Source: Mariannaea sp. PMI_226 (taxonomy: Eukaryota > Ascomycota > Sordariomycetes > Hypocreales > Nectriaceae). From it: a stretch of 64,000 nt of DNA. The stretch is from assembly GCA_024336345.1 (NCBI GenBank), contig JANFOG010000001.1:4216001-4280000 (forward strand), in the 5' to 3' direction. A program made the position numbers and the translations under genes. How positions within the stretch are numbered: the stretch's first letter is position 1; each line of letters opens with the position of its first letter. Shown piece by piece: positions 11,656 to 23,006 of the stretch. Under the pieces are notes generated by a model. That model saw only the letters and a list, made by a program, of their open reading frames with translations. It did no database searches and was not told the origin of the DNA.

Positions 11656-13189
11656 TTTACTGTTGGACAGGTCTTTGGGGCTGATGATTCACCCCGTCTT
11701 CAAGATCTGGAGCTTTTTTTTTTGACCCGCCCCAACCTGGTCCATGAAGTCGCGTCGTCACGTGCGGCATAGAAAATGGCAGAAGTCTCCGCACACGGCC
11801 ACAGATTCACCATCGCCGGATTCACTATCACTCATCTTCAAAACAAAACATGATCAGTCGCTCAATTCAGGATCGAACTCCAAAAAGAAGAAAAGGGAAG
11901 GCAACGAAGTATATTTGATACTGGATTTAATATATTGTGAATACTACCATCATGCGCAACTAATAGTAAGCACATAATGAATAGCACTCTCTTGTGACTA
12001 GTGGCATGCAATTTCTGTGACGATGGATGTTATTCTCTTACCAATTTCTTGCGGTATATATCTAGCTTAGCATGCTCAAACGGGTTAATTATTTGGCCTC
12101 ATGGGTTAGGAGGCCATTGCTGGAAGAACTACATCATGCTGATTGTTATATTATTCAGTCTCCTTTATCTATATACAATACGGAGTACACGTGTAGATAT
12201 ATGATATTATAATGGAGGTAGAAGGCTAAAGGGTGGGTCTGCGTTGTTACAGACTAAATCCTTGGTGTATGTAAAGATGTTTGCTGCTCCAAAGTTCTTT
12301 TACAGGTTCCTGTCGTATACGACCGGGCATCGGATGGATTTGACATAAACCACCATCCCTTTGAGAGTAGTAAGACAACCTGGGCATATTGGATCAGGGA
12401 TGTTCACGAATGAGAGACAGGAGAACAAATGGTATTTTTGGTTTGTGGTAAAATTCACTTCTTTGGTATTTGCCGCTTATAGTAATCTGTACTTAATATA
12501 GTTTTCACTTTGCTTACTATAATTTGATTAGCTTGCATTTCTAATTATAGGCCTTATAAAATAACTGCGAAATACAGCGGATAAGCCATCTTTATACTAT
12601 TGAATATATTTTGTTTTTGCTGACTTTTTGGCTTTTTATATAACTTGTGATTTGTTTTTCCATTTGATTAAATGGTTCTCTTTATTTCTATCTAATTTGT
12701 TTGACTAATTTCCTTCCCTTTCCAGATTTGTGGTGTGGCTGTTCTGAGCCGCCTGTCGCGACCGTTTCACACATCGTTCTTCCTCATTACGAGAACTGCG
12801 TTGGTGGGTGTTTTTGGGCGTCGTGTAGAAAAGGTGGCGGGACGCTAATATCACATGGGTTTCTGCATGGCCCGGCTGGCATTTTGGGGGTTGGGTTTTT
12901 CCTGTTACAGAAATAGCAATACATGAGGTATTGAATTGGAGCGCGACCTTCCTCATGGAAGAAATCGTGGTGCGATGCGGTCACGTCTCGTGGAAACAAA
13001 CGTTTGGCCGCTGACTGTACTTTGAACAAAAGGAATCTTATTCAATCCTTGGTAACCTGGTAAGAAATCAGTGGGAAAAATGATATTCGCTAGGAACTAT
13101 CGTGAGTATGAGTTATAACCCCCCGTCTCTCATTTTTTAACTCTTCCAAAAACTTACAGCTGCCCTCGGCCGTTGCGTCAATCCTCAAT
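11656..13189. other. 1.5-kb intergenic region, partly AT-rich
   Basis: Divergent spacer between RSM22 and the secreted-protein gene. 12,420-12,720 is strongly AT-rich. TACGGAGTAC occurs at 12179-12188, the reverse complement of the 10-mer in the tRNA intron. No coding frame is supported. Confidence 0.5.
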
Positions 13190-13729
13190 ATGCGATTCAC
13201 TACTCTTTCTGTCCTCGGCGCCTTTTGTGCATCTACTTATGCTGCTGAGTGTCTTGGAAACACCTATGACCAATTAGAACAATATGAAAAAGCTTATATA
13301 GACGCTCGACAACACTTGTGTGGAGGCACGGTTTGTCCTGATAACGAAGACTGTGCAGCCCAAGTGTCACTCACCACCACTAGTCCCTTGGGAGCTGGAC
13401 CTCTAGCAAAACATATGAACGTCACCGTTGAGGTTATCATAAGCCGAAAGTCAACGACAGGCGTTGGAGGATTCAAGGATTGTTGGGTATGTTCTTCTTT
13501 TTTTTCTTTCCCGTATCCCTCCTTGATGGAGAGTGATTATCTGCTAATACGTGCATAATAGGAAGCTACCATGTGAGTACATCTATAAGCTTAAAAATTA
13601 CCTATGCTTAACAACCACAGGGATATCATTCAGTCATGCAAGATTAACCAGAGAAAGGAGTACGGCTACTGGTTGGCCAATGACCAGCTCTACGTCATGG
13701 ATACGCAAACTTCCTCGGTTACCTTTTGA
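13190..13729 (+). CDS. small secreted cysteine-containing protein
   Basis: Three exons, join(13190..13486,13562..13572,13621..13729), 138 aa. Exon 2 is only 11 nt, flanked by AG and GTGAGT; without it, exon 3 is out of frame. The N-terminus MRFTTLSVLGAFCASTYA is a clear signal peptide, with cleavage probably before AEC. The mature chain has six cysteines: C21, the LCGGTVC pair, DC, DCW and SC, enough for three disulfides. It contains no transmembrane segment or GPI signal. I recognise no family. Size, secretion and even cysteine count fit a candidate effector or other apoplastic protein, but that is inference. It stands alone between gene-poor flanks. Confidence 0.78.
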
Positions 13730-14728
13730 GCGTAAATGGATCACGGCATTTCGCGGATAGACTCTCGACCAGTCTCATATGGCTTCAGAAGTAAAATACC
13801 CTGGTCGCAGTTCACAGGACGGTTAATGGAGTGCGCCCGAAGACAGTGGAAGAGAGAAAGTTATTGCTCTTATACTCGGAAGTGACAATCTCCCGCCTTC
13901 TCTCCCTTGATTATTTCGTGGCAAAGGACTTGGGGCAGTGCGAGCATAGGTGGTTGAGAGCAGTATACCTGTCACGCATTCTATTACATCTGTATATAAA
14001 AGTCGACTTTACTCTATAATGAAGATATGATAATGTATTCTTAGCTTAAATAGTTGGGATCGACTGTTGCACTATAGTGCAGAAGACTGATTCATAACCG
14101 TTACTGTTGCATTTTTAATTGAGGAAAGGGAAGACGCCCAATACCAAGAGTTCGAGTAGGCAAATAACGAACAATGATTACAAGCAAGGCCGAATGAAGC
14201 GGCGGGAGCTCAAAATTATCTCTGGACTATGACACTGAGACGTAGTTTGTAGAGGGCGCTTCAGTCAAAAATTCCTTTCTGCCTTCCTCAACGGGACACG
14301 ATAGTTAGTGGGAAGCCCACCTACTTGAACGCCAATCCGTTGAAACGCTCCTTCGACCAGTTGAGTAGTATGGGAATACTGCTAGGAATGGGGGGTTACA
14401 CATCCTTGAACGCTAAATATCAACCAGAAATCAACAGCCCATGAGTAGAGTAATTGAGAGACCAAAAGTGCTTTTTTAATAAGCAAGTCAAACAAGAGGT
14501 GAAATTGTTGAACGAGAAGCGCTCATGACCAGACGTGTACAAAACCCTTCTAGAGGGTCAGGGCTATCAAATCGGGCAGTAATAAGCCCACGAACTCCTA
14601 TCTAGTAGAAACTTCAAATAATGCATTCAACTTCAAGACAAGTTACGCTACCGTGACACAAAGATTCCAAAGAGTAACTTCAATCCCTAACGCCATTAAC
14701 CCAAATCCTCACGTTTTTCTCCTCGAAT
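13730..14728. other. intergenic region
   Basis: Convergent spacer between the secreted-protein gene and the thioredoxin gene. Short open frames only; nothing recognised. Confidence 0.5.
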
Positions 14729-15520
14729 TCACTCAGAACCCAAGTCTGCCAGTGTCTTGAACGCAGCCTTCTGTGCGGGAGCCTTCACCTTTACACCGGT
14801 TCCTTGGTTCTTGGGCTGTTGCGCTTGTTGATGGATATTGAACATGGATTTTTCTGCTGCTTTGTACGGATCAAACTGGCCGCAATGTTAGCCCGTGTCA
14901 ATTCTTCCTCATCCTATTATCGGTGACTTACTGAAAAGAGAGACACCAGGTATAGTCCCACAAAGGCTACGATGGCGTTCAGCAAACCACCAATATTCCA
15001 AGAAGAACGGCCTGGATAGGCTCTCGCAACGTTACGAGGCGCATTCTGTGAAAGACCTTCGCCGCCGAGCTTACGGCCGGGAGTCTTGAATGATTCGCCG
15101 CGCTGCCCGCCTCCTGTACCAGCAAGTCTGAGAGCGTTGGAAACAGCCTGTGTCAGGGCAGGAGGATTGGCACCCTTGATGGTTTCGATGCAGTTGCCGT
15201 TGTGGAAGATCTTGAAAGTGGGCATTGCGGAAACACCCTGTGTGCGAGAAATGGTGGACTGGGTATCGACATTGATCTTCGCGAAGGCTACTTTCTTAGG
15301 ACGGCTATGTTCGTTTGCGAGCTTCTCGTAATGCGGAGCAATCATCTTGCAGGGTCCACACCAGTCGGCATAGACTATAGAGCACGCAGGTGTCAGTTGG
15401 ACTGTCGCATGAAGAGGGCGGAGGGGGAAAACCTGTCAGTTACGTACAATCTGCGACGACGATGCTGGTGCTAGACAGCAGTTTTTCCCACTCTGACGTG
15501 GATCCGATGCTGATACTCAT
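14729..15520 (-). CDS. membrane-anchored thioredoxin-domain protein
   Basis: Three exons, complement(join(14729..14875,14932..15374,15448..15520)), 220 aa, introns 73 and 56 nt. The N-terminal thioredoxin fold (about 1-110) has the redox centre WCGPC (C30, C33) in DFYADWCGPCKMIAP and the cis-Pro motif VSAMPTF. A linker rich in Gly, Lys and Arg is followed by one hydrophobic segment, NIGGLLNAIVAFVGLYLV (about 151-172), and a polar tail ending ADLGSE. The layout suggests a tail-region membrane anchor with thioredoxin facing the cytosol, since there is no N-terminal signal peptide. The first splice joins VAD-F-YADWC and the second LFS-FDPYK, both restoring frame. Disulfide reduction or chaperone-linked redox work at a membrane is likely; the exact partner is unknown. 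Confidence 0.88.
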
Positions 15521-16205
15521 GGCTGTGATGTTGATTGTTCTGCTAAATACGTTGAGAAAAAGGAAGTGCAGTTGGATTGCGCAAAGAAGCCAGATCTGAA
15601 TGCGCCCGGCATTTGGCCATGATGGCGATGACCAAGCGAGATGGGGGCGGCACTCACAATCTGGCCAGTAATGGAAGGCGGTGAGGAACAGCCAGGCATC
15701 CTGCCGGATGTCCCGCTTCAGGAGCTCACGTCAGTTACATCAGTGCTCCATCTGTCCGTTAATTGACTTCCATTTTACCCCACAACCCATCAGCTCTCGT
15801 TACGGTAATAGTTAGACTACCAAAGTTGGTATCAATCACAGTGGACGTGCCTGGAAAGAAAAAAGGTCGTCTAATAATCTGAAAGAGCTTGGGCTTTGAA
15901 CCTGAAGAGAACAGTAAAGACTCCAACCCGTGTCTTTTGTGACTCACAAATACAATGGTTTCTTTCAACGCAAATCTGTCTCAAAGGTAACTTGGGCCGA
16001 TCCATAGAATTCATTACGTTCACGCAAACCCATCCAAGACAAACAATTTGTTCATTGATGTAGCTGCTTGGCAACAATGGGGTCTTATAATTTGATTGGC
16101 ACCAAAATTGTTCAAATTCATATGATACCTACCCCCAGATTCATGAATAACTTTCTCATTGAGTCCCCTCGATGCTTCATCATTGTGTAGTCAATCTAGC
16201 TGCTC
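15521..16205. other. intergenic region
   Basis: Lies between the thioredoxin start and the GH55 stop; both genes are on the minus strand. No gene supported. Confidence 0.5.
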
Positions 16206-18723
16206 TCAAGGTAGGTAGAGAGCCAATGTGTCAGCAAATGTACTGTTGTTTGGAAAGGATGCGATCCAATCCACGCCATTCCTCTGCACCATGATTCTTG
16301 CGCCTACCGTACTCAATCCTAGGATTTTTGTTCCCTGTGCATTGCCATCAATGCTTAAAATTCTCTCTTGACAGTATTCTGGAGACTTGTTATTGGCGCA
16401 AGTGTCGTTATAGTGATTGAAGAACGAGTATAATCCTGCTCCATACACAACCACATTCTGGGAATTGAGGATCCTCATGCCCCATCCCATATTGCAAGTC
16501 GGATCAGAGTCATTCTGGCATTGCATTTGGAAATTCGGGTCGTGAAAGAATGCTTCGGAAGGAAAGGGATACAACGCGGGTGGAAGTGGCTGAAAATACG
16601 CTTGCTCCGTCTGAGCATGGCCGATGTATACATCGACAGTATTGACAAGTTGATATTGGTAAAAAACGTGATGCTCGGAGCCAGTGGCACTTAACCAGAT
16701 GCGACCTCTCTGAGCCTCAATTAATAGACCACGTCCAGCAAATATCGCAACTCGATGATACTGCTGATCTTCCAAGTCATGATCTGCGACCCAGAACCAA
16801 CAGTTCTCCAGAAAGAGGCCTCCAGCAGATGTTGTGATGTGCATACTCATGTATGCTGCAATACAGTTGGTGTTAACCACGTTGGCATTCTTAATAGCCG
16901 GACATTCAGAAACTTGCAAAGCAGTCCCAGCAAATCCCCCAATTCGGGTGTGTACATCCCACATGGCTGAAGGAACGTCTGGCGAGAAGAGATTGTACTC
17001 AATTAGAATTGCTCCTGCTGCGGGGCCACGGGTAGATACAATGGTATCTGACCACTCAACTTGGCCAACATCACCTGGATTACCGACTCGAACGACGGGG
17101 CGAGGATTGGTAACGTCTTGGAAGTTAGGTCCTGTACCCATGATGATCGATGCTTGGGCTTCCCCCACAATTCTCGCATTTGGAGGAATGAATATTGTAT
17201 CTGTCACAATGTAGATACCTGCATCGAGAAATGCAACGAGATTATTGGCAGCAGTGTAACTAAACAAGTTGTTGAGAGCTTCCGTGTCATCATGAGTGGT
17301 GTCTCCAGCCGCGCCATTAACCCTGGCAGATTGGAAATATTCAGATGTCGCTTGTTCATATTGAGGCTGCGGGCTGTCAGCTACGTAGCTTTGATATTAT
17401 AGAGTTGCAGACCTTAGATCTCTCATAGTATTTATCCCCATCTAAGAGATTACCACTCCTTGGAGTAGGCACATTGAAGTATCCCGTTTCGTCGAACAAG
17501 CCCCCAGCATAAGCTAAATGTCCCTAATCGTTGTCAAAAGCCCGACTTCGTTTGAAACTGTGTAATGTCACTTACCATGATGAAAACATCGTTGCTACCT
17601 GCTGTTAAAATATTCCCAAGGAGATCAACCCCGTCTCGGTCAACTAGGACACCCACCACGCCGTGGAACTGAACATTCTCTAGGCTTAATGATCCCCCAG
17701 CTCCTAATGCTCCATTGCTGCTGCGAGATGTCGAAATGGCGACTTCAACGTTTTCGAATTGACTGTCGAGTAAGGTTATAGAACCAACGCCATTCGAGGC
17801 TTCGTCCATTTTGATTCCAACCCGGCAGTCTCTGAAGTAAGCACTCTTGAAAGTCCAGCCCCAGTTCCAGGTCATCCATATAGCAATATCTGCATTTTGA
17901 AACCTGAGGTTTCTAGCCGTATACTGCTGATTTCCGAGCACCGTCGCATTGCCTCCCCCATAGAAGTACAGGTCATTCAACAACCCTCCTGAGCCTTCTT
18001 CGATGAGAAGCCCGGTGTGGCGGTTTCCTAGCACTTGCGACAATTGGAAAACGCAATTGGTGATAGATGAAGCTTGGGAACTAGGCCAGTGGATTCCCAC
18101 AACTGGATGGTCTGGTGGGAGGGCAGTGGTATCGATGATCAGGTTGCGGATTTGACGGAAGAATGTATTAGTTGAGTTCCAGGCAAGGGCACCGTTTGGC
18201 AGGTACGGATTTGCGTCAATGAGACTGAAACTTTCTTTGGAGAAAGAAGCTGATGCTTTTATAACGGGTCGATCATTTGGATCCCCCACAAGTTGGGTAT
18301 AATAAAGATCAATGATGGCGCTGCTAATTAGGTAGGTACTAAACAACATCAGTTCAAGATCTTTCCACTCGGACACTAGACATTGGGCACGACGAGGAAT
18401 ACCCAGCAGGAATGTAAACGGTTGCAGGAGACAAAGTACTGCCCATACACACTCCAGGAGCACATCTCACACCAGCACTTATTGCAGCGTTTATAGCCGC
18501 CGTATCATCAGTGACTGCGATTTGTAAGTAGTCGACTTGAAGGGCTTGTCATCAAGTACAAACCCCCGTCTCCCATAGCGCCATACTCTTTGACATTTCT
18601 GAACACGCGATAAGTGAGGTCCGGGAAGTAGGGAGATCGGCCATGGTGTTCGATATCCTCCATCCAATACTTGGCCTCTGTGGTGCCAGCGAGGGCAAGG
18701 GAGAGGATTAGGTGTATCTGCAT
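16206..18723 (-). CDS. secreted GH55 beta-1,3-glucanase
   Basis: Five exons, complement(join(16206..17366,17413..17523,17576..18338,18403..18514,18564..18723)), 768 aa, four introns of 46-64 nt. Signal peptide MQIHLILSLALAGTTEA precedes KYWMEDIEHHG. Two pectate-lyase-like beta-helix halves are visible, each opening with the family motif: NVKEYGAMGDGVTDDTAAIN and later the degenerate AGDTTHDDTEALNN, each followed by an Ala/Gly-rich turn leading into YLISSAIIDLYYTQLVGDP or YIVTDTIFIPPNARIVGE. Length and tandem halves match GH55 exo-beta-1,3-glucanases (laminarinases), which act on extracellular glucan from cell walls or plant callose. Start chosen for the signal peptide. Each splice restores family sequence, for example PAG-TYLISS. 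Subfamily specificity (exo or endo) cannot be told by eye. Confidence 0.92.
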
Positions 18724-19581
18724 CTTAGTGCTGATGAGGCCGTTGGTGCAGTAGATACGAGCGTTGGTGGAAACGCGTTTCTGTAGTTCACGGCTTGTTG
18801 GATATAGACAAAGTGGTATGAAGTTGTTTAAGTTAGCCTCAAAGCAAACCAGCATGGAAGTCGTGGGCTAATTGAATCATCCAAATGAGAAGGGACGATC
18901 AAGGCCGTGACTACCAGACTACCTTACCAACTTTATCACGACCCATGAGACGTAGTCCACGATCTCGATCATTTTCATTATTATTTCTAGAATATTGATA
19001 GTTAAGCTACCAGTCTCCAATACTAATTTATTTGGCAGATCAAATGTCCGGTTGTTTGTCGCGCGTGATGAGTGCTTGAGTCTTACAGTGATTCATATTC
19101 TTCAGCATCAAAATGACGTTCCAACATAAGGGTGTACCTTGTGATAAGAGTAGAGAAGCATCGTGTGGCTCGCTACGTGATAGAGAGCTATAGAAATTCC
19201 AGTTCCATCGACTGTCAATCAGTCATCTTGGTAATGTTTTGTCATCGATTTAGATGGAGACGGAGTATGAATAAACGCCCCGAGTGCGCCTCGAAGTCAA
19301 CATTTTCTCTTCCATGGTACAGCAGGACGGCAGTAGGAACGAGGTGACACCATGCCACCCCTTCCTAGATGAAACTTTCTACACCGTTATACATGTATAC
19401 ACAGAGTTAGACCGTTTGAAAGGTTGCGACTTGATAGTTGAGACTAGGTCTATTAATCCGTTTCCAGTTTCCAACGCCAACCCATTGAGGCCAGCGCCAT
19501 GGTCATAATCCCACTATGAAAGCGATAACTAGTGTTGGGAGTTTTATAAAATGAACAAAAGATAAAACAATTATGTACAGC
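18724..19581. other. intergenic region upstream of the GH55 gene
   Basis: GH55 promoter and 3' flank of the lipoyl synthase gene. No coding frame supported. Confidence 0.5.
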
Positions 19582-20875
19582 TCAGATAGTCGAGCGAGCC
19601 TCCGCGTCTAAGGCGACGGCTTTGGCCAGTGTGCTGTCGGCCACCTTCTTCTCCCCAGAGCGCTTACGGAGGACGTTTTCAATAAAGGACTCGCCAGCCT
19701 TATACGATGAGCGGACGAGAGGCCCGCTCGCGCAGTAGAGGAATCCCATATCAAGAGCTCGCTTACGCCACATCTCAAACTCGTCAGGAGTCACGTACTT
19801 TTCGACCTTGAGGTGGCGCTTGGTTGGTCGCATATACTGGCCAAATGTGACAACATCGACATCGACCTTTCGAAGTTCTGTAATCATATTGTCAGTTTCA
19901 GAGCTAAGTGGTGGATTGTTTATGAGCGATCTTACCTTCGAGCGCCGACATAACCTCATGCTCTTGCTCTCCAAGACCTAGCATAATACTTGTCTTGGTA
20001 ATAATGCCTTCTTTGCCTCTCACCTTCTTAACGTGCTCTAGGACCGCCAAGCTCTGTCTGAAAGTCGCCCTGCGATCTCGCACATAGGGTGTGAGCGCCT
20101 CAACTGTCTCGACGTTGTGGGCATAGACATCAAGTCCACTATCCGCCACAATTTTCACCATGTCCAAATCTCCACGGAAGTCGCCAGTCAATGCTTCGAC
20201 TAGCAATGTGGGTTTTTTTTGCTTAATCTTTCGGATGGTCTCGGCGAAATGACTTGCACCACCATCAGCAAGATCATCTCGGTCTACACTGGTCAGAACA
20301 ACATAGCCTAGTCCCCAACGCGCCAGGGCCTCAGCGGTATTCTCTGGTTCATGGGGATCGAGGGGTGCGGGGTTTCGGTTTGTCTTGACACTGCAGAATC
20401 GACATCCTCGGGTGCAAGTGTCACCCATAAGCATAATTGTGGCGGTTGCAGCACTTTTGTCGGAACCGCCCCAGCACTCAGAGATGTTGGGACATCGAGC
20501 CTCCTCGCAGACGGTGTGTAGTCCCAATCCTCTAAGATCCTTTTTGATCGACTTGAAGTTATCGTTTCCGGCGGGGATTGGGGTCTTGAGCCATTCAGGT
20601 AGTCGTGTAATCGTCTTCTTCTTGCCCTCGGGGCCGACCTCAGCAGTCTTCAGTGAGTAGGCCTCAGCAGGAGACAGAGGTTGTGATGTAGCTACGAAAT
20701 CGGAGAACGATGCGAGCTGAGTATCCTTAAAATATGACTTGCGCTTCGGGGTAGCTTCGCCGGCTTGCTTTGGCTCGGAGGGAACTGTTGCGAAAGAGCG
20801 AGTGGAAGATGCCGCACACAGAGCTCGTCGGAGAGGGGCATGAGCCCGCTTTAGCGAAGGGCCGACCGATGCCAT
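19582..20875 (-). CDS. LIP5: lipoyl synthase, mitochondrial
   Basis: Two exons, complement(join(19582..19877,19936..20875)), 411 aa, one 58-nt intron. It inserts two sulfurs into protein-bound octanoyl groups of the pyruvate and 2-oxoglutarate dehydrogenase complexes and the glycine cleavage system. The leader [20 protein letters not shown]... is basic and suits mitochondrial import. Both 4Fe-4S sites are present: the auxiliary cluster C123-X4-C128-X5-C134 ([12 protein letters not shown]) and the radical-SAM motif C154-X3-C158-X2-C161 (CTRGCRFC). The C-terminal RSSY motif that ligates the auxiliary cluster is at 369-372. Splicing gives [19 protein letters not shown], continuous with the family. 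Confidence 0.97.
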
Positions 20876-22640
20876 GACAATTTGGCCAGGCGGTGCAAAA
20901 GAAAATATGAAAGAAAAAATATATAGATTCCCGGCCGGGGCAAAGGGACGACAGTTAAAAAAGTTCGTCAGATGGTGGGATGTTCAAACAGGGATAGAAC
21001 TGGAATAAAAGCTGGCTGCAGCATGTACAGTAATGCAGAAAGATTGGCAATCTAGAAGCCGACGAGACCCGCCCGGTGAAGTAAAGCCGGCGACGCCACC
21101 TCCTTCAGGCCAATAACAGGCGGGCGGAATATCCTTAATCAGCTCCAATTTTGAGCTCCAGCCGGGCATGTTCACTTGGTAGGTGGTATATCCGGAGCAC
21201 GACACCGAACAAGGCCATGCACTCTATAAAGCGCATAGCATCTCGATACCCCAGACGCCGGACAAAGTGTCCGAGACTATCCTAAAAGTACATATTCCTT
21301 ACCCTAACCGAGGGAACCTTTTCGCATCGATACATCACACATAGCTTCATTGATTCGAGACAGAATTGCGGGGTCAAAGTGATTTGAGCAAAGCGTAATC
21401 GTGAAAGTACCATTGCTCTCCTATCTACGCTATCTTGAGCTTGCCATCTCGTCACGGCTCATCAAAATCGTGATCCGTTCACAGGACGCTCATAACACCA
21501 ATCCCCCATTTTTTTCTGTAAACCAACTCCTACCCCACCGAAAAGAAGAGAAAGCTCATACTTCAAACTGCAATCCTTGCCGTCCAAGAATTTTGACAAA
21601 CTCATCAGACGAGGTGCTACCTCGCAAAGAAGTAGCCAGCCCTGTGAAATGACGATTGCCCAATTCTGGACCACCTGCCATCCGAATGAAGGGGGTATCG
21701 CCAGAGAGAAATAAAAGAAAATGTGTGGCTTGGTCGAAAAGGCCAAGTTTCGTTGAAGAGAAGTTATTATTGTTTCCGCGTCACCGACGTTTTTCGTCCC
21801 CCCGTCTTCTCAGCCCTGAGCTCCAAGTGAAGCAACAGAGGCAAGTGAAGAGATTTTGATGGAATAACAATGATAATAGTCCAGCCAGCTAGCACAAACC
21901 ATGTTGTCGTCCTAGTAGTCTGATGGGGATTTTGTCATCTCAAAGCCACCATCTGTCGGTCACGCCAAAGCCTGGTATACATCGCATGAAAAGCGATGAA
22001 AAAGGGGTGTCGTGAAACGTATGTAGAAATGGGAAGAGAAACAGGCATTTGGGGACCCTTGACAGTTGGCAGCTACCCATCCAGATGCACCAGTGCGAAA
22101 GCCAAGGCAAACAATTTCTCAACGAGGTACAGAGGTTGAGGTCAGGCGCAGCGTAGTCAACGCGCGCAGGGTGTTGTGCAGCTGGGGATGAAGTCGGGGA
22201 AAAAAACATTAGAAGAGTTGAAGCCCGCGAGGAGTTGTCGACAAGGAGCGGGTGTTGCTTCGCGATGAACGAAGGGCAGGCAGTCGAGCTCTCTAAATCA
22301 TGAGGCAGAGTCCGAAATCAAAAGATGAAAGAATTTCGACTCGTCAAGTGAAGCAGAGGTTTACTAGACAGCGAAAGCCATTATGCCATTATGCAATTGG
22401 TATCGTCGTGTCGCGATTGACATCGTTTTCATCGTTATGCCAGAGAAGTATTTGGACCAAGCCGTTGGGGGCAGGGCCTGAAATATAGGCAACAAAAGTA
22501 GAACAAACAAGTGACAAAGGGAATGGTTTGGGATGATGATCGCATCGAAGAGCTCGTTTCAGTTGTCAAAGTCAGCCACAAGGGTTCTCGTACCCTCGTT
22601 CCAGTCCCTCTCGCCGCCAACGAAGCTTTCATTGGAAAGC
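20876..22640. other. 1.8-kb intergenic region
   Basis: Upstream of lipoyl synthase and downstream of the small GPI protein gene. Open frames at 21462-21746 (minus), 21940-22209 (minus) and others are short and unlike any family I know. No gene supported. Confidence 0.45.
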
Positions 22641-23006
22641 TTACATCAGGGCAATAGCAACCATACCGGCGAAACCAGCCATGACAACCTTACCCGCGTC
22701 GAGAGCAGAACCAGCGCCAGTGGTTGAGGGATGAGCGATAGTAGTAGAAGATCCGGTCATGCTGGGGGCGGTAGGGGTGCTGGGAGTGCTCCAGGCGGTT
22801 GGGGTGCTCATGGTAGAGGCAGGGGCCGTGTTGTTGTGGCTGTGGGTGGTGACGGCGTGGGTGCCATGGCCGTAGGTGGAGGTCACGGTGTGAATCACAG
22901 AGAGGCTGTACGTCTTGGTGAGCGTAGTGGTGGAAGTTTCGGTGGTGGTATCCTGAGCAAGAGCAAAGGCCGGTAGGACGGCAAGGACCAGCTTGGAGAA
23001 ATGCAT
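22641..23006 (-). CDS. small Ser/Thr-rich GPI-anchored cell-surface protein
   Basis: Single-exon reading of 121 aa. The start at 23006 is chosen because it opens a textbook signal peptide, MHFSKLVLAVLPAFALA, followed by QDTTTETSTTT; the frame stays open upstream but that sequence is unlike a signal. The middle is almost wholly Thr, Ser, Pro, His and Ala, so heavily O-glycosylated, with one NNT sequon. The end (GAGSALDAGKVVMAGFAGMVAIALM, given here only as a position: residues ~97-121) has a small-residue omega site followed by a hydrophobic tail, as needed for a GPI anchor. Likely a wall or plasma-membrane mannoprotein; no enzymatic domain. Confidence 0.85.
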   Translation of the reverse strand: MHFSKLVLAVLPAFALAQDTTTETSTTTLTKTYSLSVIHTVTSTYGHGTHAVTTHSHNNTAPASTMSTPTAWSTPSTPTAPSMTGSSTTIAHPSTTGAGSALDAGKVVMAGFAGMVAIALM

